Assembly (NCBI GenBank): GCA_020629415.1
Contig: JAHDDL010000004.1
Location: forward strand, 79,362-143,361
Length of the DNA stretch: 64,000 bases
DNA from: Maribacter sp.
Lineage (GTDB): Bacteria > Bacteroidota > Bacteroidia > Flavobacteriales > Flavobacteriaceae
Reading direction: 5' to 3'
Below the pieces are notes generated by a model. It saw only the letters and a program-made list of their open reading frames with translations. It searched no databases and had not been told where the DNA came from. The stretch's first letter is position 1, and each line of letters opens with the position of its first letter. Shown here in pieces: positions 7,562 through 17,289 of this stretch. The position numbers were made by a program, and so were the translations under genes.

Positions 7562-9970
7562 ATGAGAAAAAACTACGCACTTTTTTTAGGGTTGGTACTA
7601 CTGTCCTTTAATATGTTGTTTGCACAGTTTAACGACCAAAAGAAAAATTTTGTAAAGTACGAGGGACTTTATGATTTTTATTACGACGCTAACACTGATA
7701 AGATTTTTTTAGAGGTAGATAATTTAGAAGAAGAATTCTTATATGTGTATGCTTTAAGTAGTGGTATTGGTAGTAATGATATTGGTTTGGATCGTGGTCA
7801 GCTTGGCGATGAGCAGGTGGTATTTTTCAAAAAAGCCGGTAACAAATTACTTTTGGTTCAGCCTAACTTAAAGTATAGGGCAATTACCGAAAATGAATTA
7901 GAGCGTAAATCTGTTGAGCAAGCATTTGCAAAATCAATATTGTTCGGTTTTCCAATAATAGAAGAGAAGGGTGGTAAATATATAATTGATATCACCGATT
8001 TTTTAATGCAAGATGCCCATGGTGTGTCTAACCGATTAAAAAGAACCGAGCAAGGTTCTTATAGTCTGGATAAATCTAAAAGTGCCTTTGCTTTAGAAAG
8101 GACGAAGGCATTTCCTAAAAATGTTGAGTTCGATGTTACTTTGACATTTAAAGGTCAGGCAACAGGTAGTTATATAAGGAGTGTTGCACCCAATGCAGAT
8201 CTGGTTACCGTTGCAGAGCATCATTCTTTTATAGCGTTACCTGATAATAAGTATAAAAAAAGAGTGTTTGATCCTAGGTCCGGTTCATCTCCTTTTAGCT
8301 ATTATGATTATGCCACCCCGGTGGAATCTAATATTTTAAAGCAATTTATTAGAAGGCATCGTTTAGAGAAAAAGAACCCTACAGCAGCGGTCAGTGAGGC
8401 GGTCGAGCCTATTATTTATTATTTGGATAACGGCACGCCAGAGCCTGTTAGGTCTGCACTTTTAGAAGGTGGCCGTTGGTGGAACCAAGCTTTTGAAGCA
8501 ATTGGCTATAAAGATGCTTTTCAAATTAAAATGCTACCCGATGATGCCGACCCCCTAGATGTTAGGTACAATGTAATACAATGGGTACACCGCTCTACAA
8601 GAGGGTGGAGTTATGGTAGTAGTATAACAGATCCCAGAACTGGTGAAATTATGAAAGGTCATGTTAGTCTAGGTAGCTTGAGAATACGACAAGATTTCTT
8701 GATTGCCCAGGCATTGATGAATAGACCTTTTGCGGAAAGAGATGATAATTACCAACCAATGTTAGAAATGGCCATTGCACGTATTCGTCAATTATCTGCT
8801 CATGAAATTGGTCATACCTTGGGTTTTGCCCACAATTACGCGGCAAGTACAACCGGTAAATCATCGGTTATGGATTATCCGCATCCACAATTTACCTTAA
8901 ACGATGGTAAGGTTGAATTTTCTAAGGCATATGAAGTAGGCATAGGAGATTGGGATAAGGTTACGGTTGCTTATTCCTATCAAGATTTTAACGATGGTGA
9001 AAATGAGCAGGAAGGTTTGAATAAAATTCTAGATAAAGCAAAAGCGGACGGATTACGATATATAACCGATCAAGATGCACGCCCGCAAGGTAGCGCACAT
9101 GTGTTGGCACACCTTTGGGATAATGGTACAGATGTTAGCAAAGAATTAGATGATATGTTAAAACTGCGCAAGGTGGCTATAAACAATTTCTCTGTTGATA
9201 ATATTAAAGAAGGTACACCGTATTCCGTTTTAGAAGACGTATTTGTTCCGCTTTATTTTTTTCATAGATATCAAACGGAAGGTGTAGCAAAGGTTATAGG
9301 CGGATTAGAATATAATTATGCAATAAAAGGTGATGGGCAAGAAGTTGTAGCTATTGCTGGTAAAGAGATGCAAGAGAAGGCATTAAGAAGTGTTTTAAAA
9401 ACTTTAGACGCAAATGAATTGGCCATACCTAAGGATAAGTTAAGCTTGTTTCCTCCAAGATCTTTTGGTACTCCCCGTACAAGAGAGTCTATAAAAGGTA
9501 AAACAGGAGTTTCTTTTGATGCATTGTCTGCGGTAGAAACTGCTTCGGATATGACCTTGAAGTTTTTATTGCATCCAGAGAAAGCTTCTAGGCTTATTCA
9601 GCAAAAAGCTATTGATCAAGGAAATTTAGGATTAGATGATGTGTTTAATAAATTAATAGCATCGACTATTAATAATAAACAGAAAGACGCTTATTTGAAC
9701 GAAGCGCAGACTATTATTAATTTTAGGGTATTGCATCATATTATGAACTTGGCAGGGCACACAAATGTGCATCCACAGGTAAATGCAATTGCATCTCAAA
9801 AATTAACGGAATTAAGTGCTCTGTTGGAAAAAGATTCTGGAACATCTGCTATAAGTGCGGAAATGGTTAGGAGGATTAACTCTTTTAAAGCACGCCCAGA
9901 ATTGTTCAAAGTGATACCTTCGCCAAAAATTCCTGATGGGTCGCCAATAGGAACAAATTGTTTTCATTAA
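7562..9970 (+). CDS. Exported zinc-dependent metalloprotease (DUF5117/DUF5118 type)
   Basis: 802 residues. Residues 1-21 are a signal peptide ending in LFAQ. The N-terminal half matches the DUF5117/DUF5118 region of large Bacteroidota met-zincins. The zinc site HEIGHTLGFAH spans residues 414-424, giving three His ligands and the catalytic Glu, and SVMDYPHP supplies the Met-turn methionine about 30 residues later. The enzyme should act in the periplasm or outside the cell on proteins or peptides. It stands alone, divergent from the ATP-grasp operon, with a 193-bp gap between. Physiological target unknown. Confidence 0.88.
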   Translation: MRKNYALFLGLVLLSFNMLFAQFNDQKKNFVKYEGLYDFYYDANTDKIFLEVDNLEEEFLYVYALSSGIGSNDIGLDRGQLGDEQVVFFKKAGNKLLLVQPNLKYRAITENELERKSVEQAFAKSILFGFPIIEEKGGKYIIDITDFLMQDAHGVSNRLKRTEQGSYSLDKSKSAFALERTKAFPKNVEFDVTLTFKGQATGSYIRSVAPNADLVTVAEHHSFIALPDNKYKKRVFDPRSGSSPFSYYDYATPVESNILKQFIRRHRLEKKNPTAAVSEAVEPIIYYLDNGTPEPVRSALLEGGRWWNQAFEAIGYKDAFQIKMLPDDADPLDVRYNVIQWVHRSTRGWSYGSSITDPRTGEIMKGHVSLGSLRIRQDFLIAQALMNRPFAERDDNYQPMLEMAIARIRQLSAHEIGHTLGFAHNYAASTTGKSSVMDYPHPQFTLNDGKVEFSKAYEVGIGDWDKVTVAYSYQDFNDGENEQEGLNKILDKAKADGLRYITDQDARPQGSAHVLAHLWDNGTDVSKELDDMLKLRKVAINNFSVDNIKEGTPYSVLEDVFVPLYFFHRYQTEGVAKVIGGLEYNYAIKGDGQEVVAIAGKEMQEKALRSVLKTLDANELAIPKDKLSLFPPRSFGTPRTRESIKGKTGVSFDALSAVETASDMTLKFLLHPEKASRLIQQKAIDQGNLGLDDVFNKLIASTINNKQKDAYLNEAQTIINFRVLHHIMNLAGHTNVHPQVNAIASQKLTELSALLEKDSGTSAISAEMVRRINSFKARPELFKVIPSPKIPDGSPIGTNCFH

Positions 9971-9991
9971 TTCAATCTTTACATTTTATTT

Positions 9992-11014
9992 ATGCTTATT
10001 AATCTTATCAGTGATACGGTAACGAAACCTACACCAGGTATGTTAGATGCAATGATGTCGGCAGCTGTTGGTGATGATGTCTTTAAAGAAGATCCAACGG
10101 TAAATGCGTTAGAGGATAAAGCGGCCAAACTTTTTGGAATGGAGTCTGCATTGTTTTTTCCTAGTGGCACTATGACCAACCAAACGGCCATAAAATTGCA
10201 TACTCAACCTGGTGAGCAATTAATTTGTGATAAATACGCGCATATTTATAATTATGAGGGTGGTGGAGTAAGTTTTAATAGTGGGGTCTCATGTCGCTTG
10301 GTGGATGGGGACAGAGGTACAATGAAAGCGGCACAAGTGGAAGCTTCTATTAACCCGCCAGATTTTTACCATAGTCCGTTATCTACTTTGGTCTGTGTAG
10401 AAAATACCGCTAATAAAGGTGGTGGTACTTGCTGGGATTTTAAAGAGCTTGAAAAAATAAGAAAGGTTTGTGATGATCATAAATTAGGATTTCATTTAGA
10501 CGGGGCCCGTTTGTGGAATGCCATGGTAGAAAAAAATGAAACTACATTACAGTATGGACAGCTATTCGATACTATTAGCGTTTGTTTAAGTAAAGGCTTG
10601 GGTTGCCCAGTTGGCTCTTTATTATTAGGGACCAAAGAGCAAATGGATAAAGCGCTTCGTATTCGTAAAATTTTCGGTGGTGGTATGCGCCAATCCGGAT
10701 TTCTGGCGGCAGCGGCAATTTATGCCTTAGATAATCACGTAGAAAGATTAACGGAAGATCATATAAAGGCAAAAGAGATAGGTGTTGCGCTGTCTGCCAA
10801 ATCTTTTATAAAAAAAGTGGAACCTATTGAGACTAATATCGTCATTTTTGAGATTGATGAGTCTTTTATGTCCAGTGATCAGTTTGTGAATAGACTAAAA
10901 GAAAAAAATGTTTTAATCATAAGCATGGGTCAGGGTAAGTTAAGAATGGTTACCCATTTAGATTATACTGATGATATGCATAATGAATTATTGATGATAT
11001 TAAAATCTATTTAA
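9992..11014 (+). CDS. ltaE: Threonine aldolase (PLP-dependent beta-eliminating lyase family)
   Basis: 340 residues, the normal length. It cleaves threonine or allo-threonine to glycine and acetaldehyde in the cytoplasm with pyridoxal phosphate. The N-terminus NLISDTVTKPTPGM, the FFPSGTMTNQ loop, HLDGARLWNA (D170, R173) and the PLP lysine K201 in SVCLSKGLGCPVGS are all family hallmarks. It starts 21 bp after the metalloprotease gene and may be co-transcribed. The last 8 bp overlap the converging YegP-like gene. Confidence 0.92.
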   Translation: MLINLISDTVTKPTPGMLDAMMSAAVGDDVFKEDPTVNALEDKAAKLFGMESALFFPSGTMTNQTAIKLHTQPGEQLICDKYAHIYNYEGGGVSFNSGVSCRLVDGDRGTMKAAQVEASINPPDFYHSPLSTLVCVENTANKGGGTCWDFKELEKIRKVCDDHKLGFHLDGARLWNAMVEKNETTLQYGQLFDTISVCLSKGLGCPVGSLLLGTKEQMDKALRIRKIFGGGMRQSGFLAAAAIYALDNHVERLTEDHIKAKEIGVALSAKSFIKKVEPIETNIVIFEIDESFMSSDQFVNRLKEKNVLIISMGQGKLRMVTHLDYTDDMHNELLMILKSI

Positions 11015-11321
11015 TATCAATGTCAATACTGTTAGATATATTTAAAATACCGTTTTCCATACCGGCTTCAGAGGAGTAAAGTCCGCTGGAGCCAATTATT
11101 TTTCCATCGGTATTTTTTAATTCAATTAAAAATTTGCCATCCGTGTTTGTTCTGCGCTCAAACAATTTACCGTTGCTGTTCTTTAAAAATTTCACTTCTT
11201 TTAAAGCGCTATCTATTTCGTTTTCAGTACTAAATGGAACGCTCTTTAATAATGTATTGCCATTTTCAGATTTTAAAATAAACTGATATAGCCCATCTTC
11301 TTTTTTATCTATTTTGATCAT
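11007..11321 (-). CDS. YegP-like DUF1508 protein, two repeats
   Basis: 104 residues containing two tandem DUF1508 units of about 48 residues: the first around QFILKSENGNTLLKS, the second around FLIELKNTDGKIIGSSGLY. Each unit has the family pattern F-x-F/L-x-L-K-x-x-N-G-x-x-I/L-x-x-S followed by a short helix. The family folds into a small beta-alpha domain and has no established biochemical role. Converges on threonine aldolase with an 8-bp overlap of stop regions. Confidence 0.85.
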   Translation of the reverse strand: MIKIDKKEDGLYQFILKSENGNTLLKSVPFSTENEIDSALKEVKFLKNSNGKLFERRTNTDGKFLIELKNTDGKIIGSSGLYSSEAGMENGILNISNSIDIDIK

Positions 11322-11517
11322 CTCACTAAAGATAATTAATATTTTCTCTGCTTTTTAGTGACTTTTTAAATAATACTGTGTCTTATCTATTGAGAGGTTG
11401 ATTCATTAACTTTTGATTAAGAAAAAGCTTTTAAAAAGTAGGGCTTTTCTTATTGAAATGTTAAAATATTAACATAAATTGCCAAATATTAATTATTAAA
11501 AAAAAATCCTTATCAAA

Positions 11518-12618
11518 ATGAAAAAAGTATTATTCCTAGCAGTTGCATTTTCAGCGTCGTTTGCAATGGCCCAAGATTTGCCTTCAAATCCAGAGCCAGG
11601 TAAATGTTACGTGCGTTGTACAACTCCAGATGTTTATGTAAATGAAACTACTACGATTACAACAAATCCGTCGTACAAGATTTTAAAAACGATTCCTGCT
11701 ACTTTTAAGACAGTGACAGAACGTGTATTAGTGAGAGAAGAAGAAAAAGTACTTACAGTAGTTCCTGCTAAGTGGGGAACAGAAACGGTAACGTATGTAT
11801 CTAAAGGAGGTGGAAATTCTTTACAGGTGATTCCTGCTTCTTTTTCTCCTAGCACACAAACATTAGAAATAAAGCCAGCTTACGCTCAATGGGAGTTAGG
11901 TGTTGCCGCTCCTGATTGTGAATCTGGAAATCCAGATGATTGTAGATACTGGTGTTACAAAGGGTATCCAGCACAATTTGAGACAATTTCAACTCAGGTT
12001 CTTGCAAGTGATGCTTCAACAACAAGTACTCCATTACCTTCTAAGAATGGATCGTACACTAAATCAGTATTGATTTCTCCTGCTACTGTTGTAGAGAAAA
12101 TTATTCCTGCTGAGTACAGAGAAATTACTAAAACCGTATTGGATAAAGATGCTTATACTGTTGAAGAAATAGTTCCTGCAAAAACTACGACTATTACAAA
12201 AGAAGTTTTAAAGGAAAAAGGTGGTTTAACTACATGGAAAGAAGTAGAATGTGCATTAGTTGAGTACCAAGCTTTACCTATCAACTGGGATTCTGGAAGT
12301 GCTACGTTAACTTCTCAAGCTAAAAGTATCATAGATAACAGATTGTTGCCTGTATTAGCTCAAAACCCAGGTGTTAAAGTTGAATTAGCGTCTCATACAG
12401 ATTCTCAAGGTGGTGCGGCTTCTAACCAAGATCTTTCTGAAAGAAGAGCTAAAGCTGTAGCAGATTACTTAATCTCTAAAGGTGTTAACTCTAGTCTTTT
12501 AGTTGCTAACGGTTACGGTGAAACTAAATTATTGAACAGATGTAGCGATGGTGTTTCTTGTACTGCAAGAGAGCACGCTGTAAACAGAAGAACTCAATTT
12601 AGATTAATTAATAACTAA
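11518..12618 (+). CDS. OmpA-family outer-membrane protein with repeated PA motifs
   Basis: 366 residues. Signal peptide 1-18 (cut near AMAQ). The C-terminal 115 residues are an OmpA peptidoglycan-binding domain: INWDSGSATLT, LASHTDSQGGAASNQDLSERRA and VANGYGE, with NRRTQF near the end. Between them is an unusual stretch with at least six repeats of the pattern I/V-P-A-x-(W/Y/F) followed by a T-x-x-V-L segment. Eight or more Cys, including a CYVRC near the N-terminus and CSDGVSC in the OmpA domain, suggest disulfides. It probably links the outer membrane to peptidoglycan. Single gene with its own strong terminator just after the stop. Confidence 0.88.
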   Translation: MKKVLFLAVAFSASFAMAQDLPSNPEPGKCYVRCTTPDVYVNETTTITTNPSYKILKTIPATFKTVTERVLVREEEKVLTVVPAKWGTETVTYVSKGGGNSLQVIPASFSPSTQTLEIKPAYAQWELGVAAPDCESGNPDDCRYWCYKGYPAQFETISTQVLASDASTTSTPLPSKNGSYTKSVLISPATVVEKIIPAEYREITKTVLDKDAYTVEEIVPAKTTTITKEVLKEKGGLTTWKEVECALVEYQALPINWDSGSATLTSQAKSIIDNRLLPVLAQNPGVKVELASHTDSQGGAASNQDLSERRAKAVADYLISKGVNSSLLVANGYGETKLLNRCSDGVSCTAREHAVNRRTQFRLINN

Positions 12619-12639
12619 TTATTAGGTTATTTAGTGAAG

Positions 12640-12669
12640 AAGGGCTTACAACAAGTAAGCCCTTTTTTT
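12640..12669 (+). terminator. Rho-independent terminator of the OmpA-family gene
   Basis: An AGGGCTTAC / GTAAGCCCT stem with a short AACAA-type loop is followed by seven T. It lies 22 bp after the OmpA stop. The same stem sequence recurs at 13084-13134. Confidence 0.9.
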
Positions 12670-13083
12670 ATGCTTTATAACTACCATTCTATACGTATGA
12701 TTTTTACTTTACGATTCATTGTAATCAGTAAAGTTTAATATGTGCTTTAAAGAGTCTTGGTTACTAATATTTAGGTTGTCAGGATAATTTTTATTGCTGA
12801 GGTTCCAAGGGTTGGTTTTAATTATAAGAAATGTAATCAGTAACAATGCTTGTAATCAGAGATATGACAAATAATAGGAGTGATTAACTTTTTAATTTCA
12901 TGGAAACGATTGTAGTTTTTTATTGGCACCACCAAAGGGTATAATACCCCTAGGCTTGCCTCGAATTTAATAGTTTAATTTCTTTGAATACCTCAGGGCT
13001 TGCCCTTAGGTGTTTTATCTAGCTATTTAAAAAGAATGTCATGCATTTACCTAAGCGTTATGTTTTATATGGGTTACAGTGGT
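12670..13083. other. Gene-free 414-bp stretch between two look-alike terminator hairpins
   Basis: No reading frame of credible length on either strand. It contains GTAATCAG three times (12721, 12833 and 12852; the first two extend to GTAATCAGTAA) and an imperfect hairpin ACCTCAGGG-CTTG-CCCTTAGGT near 12990-13013. It may be a decayed gene or an untranslated RNA region; nothing more can be said from sequence. Confidence 0.4.
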
Positions 13084-13134
13084 ATTTAAAAATAAAAAGG
13101 GCTTACATCATGTAAGCCCTTTTTATTTTTAAAT
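13084..13134. terminator. Bidirectional terminator: perfect 24-bp inverted repeat
   Basis: Two perfect 24-bp arms (13084-13107 and 13111-13134) separated by TCA. The GC core is AGGGCTTACA / TGTAAGCCCT and both flanks are A- or T-rich, so it can terminate transcription from either side. It sits 9 bp after the stop of the thioredoxin gene on the minus strand. Confidence 0.85.
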
Positions 13135-13142
13135 GAATCTTA

Positions 13143-13595
13143 TTACTTGTTCTTCTCTAAAAGTCTAAGGTGCGAATCTACAACACCGTTCATGCTATAA
13201 CCGGATAATTTATCTAATTCATTTCCTTTTGCATCTATAATCTTGAATAACGGAAATACTTTTTTCTTATTTAATTTTGTTAATAAGGCTTTATTGTGCA
13301 CCATTTGTTTTTCTGATATTAAATCTCTGTTTCTGGGTACATCTATATAAAGTAATATGTAATTATTGGATAGTTCTTTAAACTCTTTAGTGTCGAATAA
13401 ATCTGTTTTAAGCATTTTACAAGGCGGGCACCAATCACTACCGGTAAAGTAAACCAAAACGTTCTTGTTTTGCTTTTTAGCTTTTGAAATGGCAGTATCA
13501 TAATTAGTTAACCATTTAGAATCGTCTACGCTATTGAAATCTGCTTGAGCCGAAGCAAAAAGCGGAATCATGAATAATAAAATAAAATACTTCAT
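13143..13595 (-). CDS. Exported thioredoxin-fold protein
   Basis: 150 residues. Signal peptide 1-17 (cut near ASAQ). A thioredoxin-like domain follows with the redox motif C56-P-P-C59 in YFTGSDWCPPCK, and a cis-proline region near KKKVFPLFKI. The sequence resembles the thioredoxin_7/DUF255-like exported reductases of Bacteroidota. It should work in the periplasm as a thiol-disulfide reductase or isomerase; partner unknown. Lies 41 bp downstream of ybaB on the same strand, possibly one transcript. Confidence 0.87.
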   Translation of the reverse strand: MKYFILLFMIPLFASAQADFNSVDDSKWLTNYDTAISKAKKQNKNVLVYFTGSDWCPPCKMLKTDLFDTKEFKELSNNYILLYIDVPRNRDLISEKQMVHNKALLTKLNKKKVFPLFKIIDAKGNELDKLSGYSMNGVVDSHLRLLEKNK

Positions 13596-13636
13596 AATTT
13601 ATATTTTAAAGAATATCTACAAATAACTTGCCAATC

Positions 13637-13963
13637 TTACTTAAATAACGAATCCATCCCAGGAATATTGGGCATTCCGTCTTTGGCAACTGCAGCTAAT
13701 TCTGTTTCGTTTACGTTGGTTGCGTTCTTTATAGCTTTGTTCAAGGTAAGTATTAAATAATCTTCTAATTGCTCTTTATCTTGCAAAAGACTGTCATCTA
13801 TTACTATTTTCTTGACTTCTCTATTCGCTGTAATTGTCACAGAAATTAAACCATCGTTAGATTTTTCTTCTAATGAAACTGTATCTAATCTTTTTTTAGT
13901 TTCTTCTACTTTTTTTTGGGTTTCTTTGAGTTTTCCCATCATACCCATCATATCTCCGAACAT
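13637..13963 (-). CDS. ybaB: YbaB/EbfC nucleoid-associated protein
   Basis: 108 residues, usual length. The family binds DNA as a dimer and contributes to nucleoid organisation. Sequence shows the Met-rich start [18 protein letters not shown], a long charged helix, the strand [16 protein letters not shown] and the C-terminal helix [16 protein letters not shown]. In many bacteria ybaB is next to dnaX and recR; here it is followed by a thioredoxin gene. Confidence 0.92.
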   Translation of the reverse strand: MFGDMMGMMGKLKETQKKVEETKKRLDTVSLEEKSNDGLISVTITANREVKKIVIDDSLLQDKEQLEDYLILTLNKAIKNATNVNETELAAVAKDGMPNIPGMDSLFK

Positions 13964-14054
13964 AATTTCATTTTTATTTTAGGTTGTAAAAATAATAAAA
14001 ATAGAGGCATTCTAGTTTTTAACGGTAATAAAACGGGGGTCTGTTAATTAGTCT

Positions 14055-14062
14055 TATTTTTG
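14055..14062 (+). promoter_or_regulatory. Bacteroidota-type -7 promoter element of the oligopeptidase gene
   Basis: TATTTTTG matches the TAnnTTTG consensus used by the primary sigma factor of Bacteroidota. It is 26 bp before the ATG at 14089. The upstream -33 element is not clear. Confidence 0.45.
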
Positions 14063-14088
14063 CCATCTTATTTTATAATGTATTTTGT

Positions 14089-16146
14089 ATGAGTGTTAAG
14101 CATCCGCCAAAGGCGCAAAAACTTCCGAAAGAATTGATCATTCATGATGATGTTCGGGTTGATAATTACTATTGGTTGAACGATAAAGAAAACAAAGATG
14201 TTATTTCTTATCTGGAAGCTGAGAATAAATATTACGATGCCTTAACTGAGCATACCAAAAAATTTCAGGAAGATTTATTTCAGGAAATGAAAGGTAGGAT
14301 CAAAGAAGACGATTCTTCTGTTCCTTATAAATTGAATGATTACTGGTATAGTACCAGATATATTATTGGTGGTGAATACCCTTTATACTCTAGATTTAAA
14401 AATAATCTAGATACTGAAGAGGAAATCATGTTCAATTGCAATGACATGGCTAAAGGCTATGATTACTTTAGTCTTGGAGGTATAGCCATTAGTCCAAATA
14501 ATAAAATGGCTGCTTTTGGTGTGGATACTGTTTCTAGAAGGCAATATACCCTACAGATTAAAAATCTTGAAACAGGTTTGGTTTTAGAGGATAAAATTGA
14601 GAATACAACAGGTGGTGGTGTCTGGGCAAATGATAATGAAACCCTGTTTTATACTCGTAAAGATCCGGTTACCCTTAGATCGGATAAAATTTATAAACAT
14701 AAATTAGGTACGCCTACATCTGAAGATGTATTGGTTTTTCAAGAAAAAGATGATACGTTCAGTACGTTTATTTATAAAACCAAATCAAAGAAATTTTTGG
14801 TAATTGGATCATTTAGTACCTTAACTTCAGAATTTCAAATTCTTTCAACGGATACGCCTGATGGTGATTTTCAAATGTTTTCACCTAGAGAACGCGGATT
14901 GGAATATACCATTTTTCATTATGACGATAGTTTCTTTATATTAACGAATAAAGATGATGCGGAGAATTTTAAATTAATGCGTACATCTGAAGACAAGACT
15001 TTTTCTGGGTATTGGCAAGAATTCATTCCGCACAGAACAGATGTGCTTTTAGAAGATATAGATATTTTTAAGGAATATTATGTGCTTTCAGAACGTGAGA
15101 ACGGTCTTAATAAAATAAGAATTATTCGTTGGGACGGTGCGGATGAATACTATTTACCTTTTGAAAGTGAAACATATACTGCATATGTAGGTAGTAATCC
15201 TGATTTTGATACAGAGGTTCTTAGATACTCCTATAACTCTATGTCAACACCAAGTTCGGTCATTGATTTTAATATGCGTACCAAAGAAAAGGAAATCAAA
15301 AAAGAACAAGAAGTCCTTGGTGGCCTGTTCCACAAGGAAAATTATAAGGAAGAACGTTTGTGGGCAACCGCCAGGGACGGGGAAAAAATACCGATGTCAC
15401 TTGTTTATAGAAAAGATACGGTCATAAATGAGAATACGCCAATTTTACAATATGCATACGGATCTTACGGGTCTACAATAGACCCGTATTTTTCTACCGT
15501 AAGATTAAGTTTGTTAGACCGCGGATTTGTGTTTGCTATTGCTCATATAAGGGGAGGGGAGTACCTAGGTCGTAAGTGGTACGAGACAGGAAAACTGTTG
15601 AAAAAGAAAAACACGTTTACGGATTTTATTGATTGCTCTAAATATTTAATTGAGCAAAAAATGACCAGCGATAAGCATTTGTATGCAATGGGCGGATCTG
15701 CAGGTGGTCTGTTAATGGGTGCAATTATTAATATGCAACCAGATATTTATAACGGTGTTATTGCTGCGGTACCTTTTGTAGACGTTGTTACTACTATGTT
15801 AGATGATTCAATACCGTTGACCACTGGGGAGTACGATGAATGGGGCAACCCCAATGACAAAGTATATTACGATTATATGAAGTCATATTCTCCTTATGAT
15901 AATGTTACGGCTCAGGCATATCCTCATATGTTGGTAACAACGGGCTTACATGATTCTCAAGTACAGTATTTTGAACCTGCAAAGTGGGTCGCTAAGCTTA
16001 GGGAGTTTAAGAAAGATGACCAATTATTGCTATTAAATACAAATATGGACGCCGGTCATGGCGGTGCTTCGGGTAGGTTTGAGTCTTTGAAAGAGGTTGC
16101 AAAAGAATATGCATTTCTTTTAGATTTGGAAGGTAAAATCGCATAG
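14089..16146 (+). CDS. ptrB: Oligopeptidase B-like S9 family serine peptidase
   Basis: 685 residues, typical of oligopeptidase B, which cleaves short peptides after basic residues in the cytoplasm; there is no signal peptide. The N-terminal half is the beta-propeller starting at HDDVRVDNYYWLNDKENKDV. The C-terminal hydrolase domain carries the nucleophile S537 in GGSAGGLL, acid D622 in TGLHDSQV and H657 in DAGHGG. HIRGGEYLGRKWYETGK is also characteristic. Own promoter-like element upstream; the next gene begins 79 bp later. Confidence 0.92.
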   Translation: MSVKHPPKAQKLPKELIIHDDVRVDNYYWLNDKENKDVISYLEAENKYYDALTEHTKKFQEDLFQEMKGRIKEDDSSVPYKLNDYWYSTRYIIGGEYPLYSRFKNNLDTEEEIMFNCNDMAKGYDYFSLGGIAISPNNKMAAFGVDTVSRRQYTLQIKNLETGLVLEDKIENTTGGGVWANDNETLFYTRKDPVTLRSDKIYKHKLGTPTSEDVLVFQEKDDTFSTFIYKTKSKKFLVIGSFSTLTSEFQILSTDTPDGDFQMFSPRERGLEYTIFHYDDSFFILTNKDDAENFKLMRTSEDKTFSGYWQEFIPHRTDVLLEDIDIFKEYYVLSERENGLNKIRIIRWDGADEYYLPFESETYTAYVGSNPDFDTEVLRYSYNSMSTPSSVIDFNMRTKEKEIKKEQEVLGGLFHKENYKEERLWATARDGEKIPMSLVYRKDTVINENTPILQYAYGSYGSTIDPYFSTVRLSLLDRGFVFAIAHIRGGEYLGRKWYETGKLLKKKNTFTDFIDCSKYLIEQKMTSDKHLYAMGGSAGGLLMGAIINMQPDIYNGVIAAVPFVDVVTTMLDDSIPLTTGEYDEWGNPNDKVYYDYMKSYSPYDNVTAQAYPHMLVTTGLHDSQVQYFEPAKWVAKLREFKKDDQLLLLNTNMDAGHGGASGRFESLKEVAKEYAFLLDLEGKIA

Positions 16147-16160
16147 TGGAAAAAAAACTG

Positions 16161-16168
16161 TAAATTTG
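16161..16168 (+). promoter_or_regulatory. Putative -7 promoter element before the cysteine-synthase-like gene
   Basis: TAAATTTG fits TAnnTTTG and lies 57 bp upstream of the ATG at 16225 and 15 bp after the previous stop. Supports separate transcription of the candidate sulfonolipid genes. Confidence 0.4.
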
Positions 16169-16224
16169 CTACGGAAATTTTAACGATTTCCTACAAATAT
16201 TAATTAAACATTGATATCCCCCTT

Positions 16225-17265
16225 ATGAAAAATGAGATCAGGGCTTACAACAATATATTAGAGCTGGTTGGTAATACACCACTAGTTAAGTTGAATAAAA
16301 TAGCAGAAAACCTTACCGGTAATTTTTACGCTAAGGTAGAAGCATTTAATCCGGGTCACTCTTCAAAAGACAGAATAGCGATTCATATTATTGAGCAGGC
16401 AGAGAAAGCAGGTTTACTTACGGAAGGCAGCACAGTAATAGAGACAACTTCGGGAAATACCGGCTTTAGTATTGCAATGGCAAGTATTATAAAAGGGTAC
16501 GATTGTATTCTAGCGGTAAGTTCAAAGTCATCTCCGGATAAAATAGATATGCTACGCTCAATGGGTGCAAAGGTATATGTATGTCCGGCTCATGTAAGTG
16601 CAGATGATCCAAGGTCATATTACGAAGTTGCAAAAAGGTTGCATAAAGAAACAAAAGGTTCTATTTATATCAACCAATATTTCAATCAGTTGAATATGGA
16701 AGCCCATTATAGATCTACTGGTCCAGAGATATGGGAGCAGACTGGTGGGCAAATTACACATCTTATTGCCTGTAGTGGTACAGGTGGTACAATTTCTGGA
16801 ACGGCACGGTATTTAAAGGAACAAAACCCGAATATAAAAGTTATTGGTGTAGATGCTTATGGCTCTGTCCTAAAAAAATATCATGAAACCGGTAAATTGG
16901 ATACCAATGAGATTTATCCTTATAGAATAGAAGGTTTGGGAAAAAACTTAATTCCCGGTGCTACGGATTTTAGTGCTATAGATGAGTTTATTAAAGTTAC
17001 CGATGCTGAAAGTGCACATACAGCTAGAGAAATTTCTAGAACTGAAGGTATTTTTGTAGGGTATACCAGTGGTGCGGTTATGCAGGCCATTAAACAATTG
17101 AATGAATTGAACACCTTTGATAAAAATAGTAATGTAGTGTGTATATTTCCTGATCATGGTTCTCGTTATATGAGTAAAATATATAGTGACCAGTGGATGG
17201 AGGATCAAGGTTTCTTGAATACGCAAACGGTGGAAGAAACACAGGAAATTCAATATATTAAGTAA
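16225..17265 (+). CDS. Cysteine-synthase-like PLP enzyme; candidate cysteate synthase
   Basis: 346 residues of the fold-type II PLP beta-synthase family. K48 in [11 protein letters not shown] is the PLP lysine; [10 protein letters not shown] binds the substrate carboxylate and SGTGGTISG the PLP phosphate. By family alone it could be cysteine synthase. It is about 30-40 residues longer than CysK. It is followed 117 bp later by a serine-palmitoyltransferase-like gene. In capnine-producing Bacteroidota, a PLP beta-synthase makes cysteate from O-phosphoserine and sulfite and an SPT-like enzyme condenses it with a fatty acyl thioester. I infer cysteate synthase from that pairing; ordinary cysteine synthase remains possible. 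A terminator follows the gene. Confidence 0.75.
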   Translation: MKNEIRAYNNILELVGNTPLVKLNKIAENLTGNFYAKVEAFNPGHSSKDRIAIHIIEQAEKAGLLTEGSTVIETTSGNTGFSIAMASIIKGYDCILAVSSKSSPDKIDMLRSMGAKVYVCPAHVSADDPRSYYEVAKRLHKETKGSIYINQYFNQLNMEAHYRSTGPEIWEQTGGQITHLIACSGTGGTISGTARYLKEQNPNIKVIGVDAYGSVLKKYHETGKLDTNEIYPYRIEGLGKNLIPGATDFSAIDEFIKVTDAESAHTAREISRTEGIFVGYTSGAVMQAIKQLNELNTFDKNSNVVCIFPDHGSRYMSKIYSDQWMEDQGFLNTQTVEETQEIQYIK

Positions 17266-17289
17266 TTTTTTTAAGATATAATTGTAAAT

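Noticed and set aside
12721..12859. GTAATCAG repeats as a CRISPR array
   Set aside because: Only eight to eleven bases are shared, spacing is irregular, and no cas gene is present.
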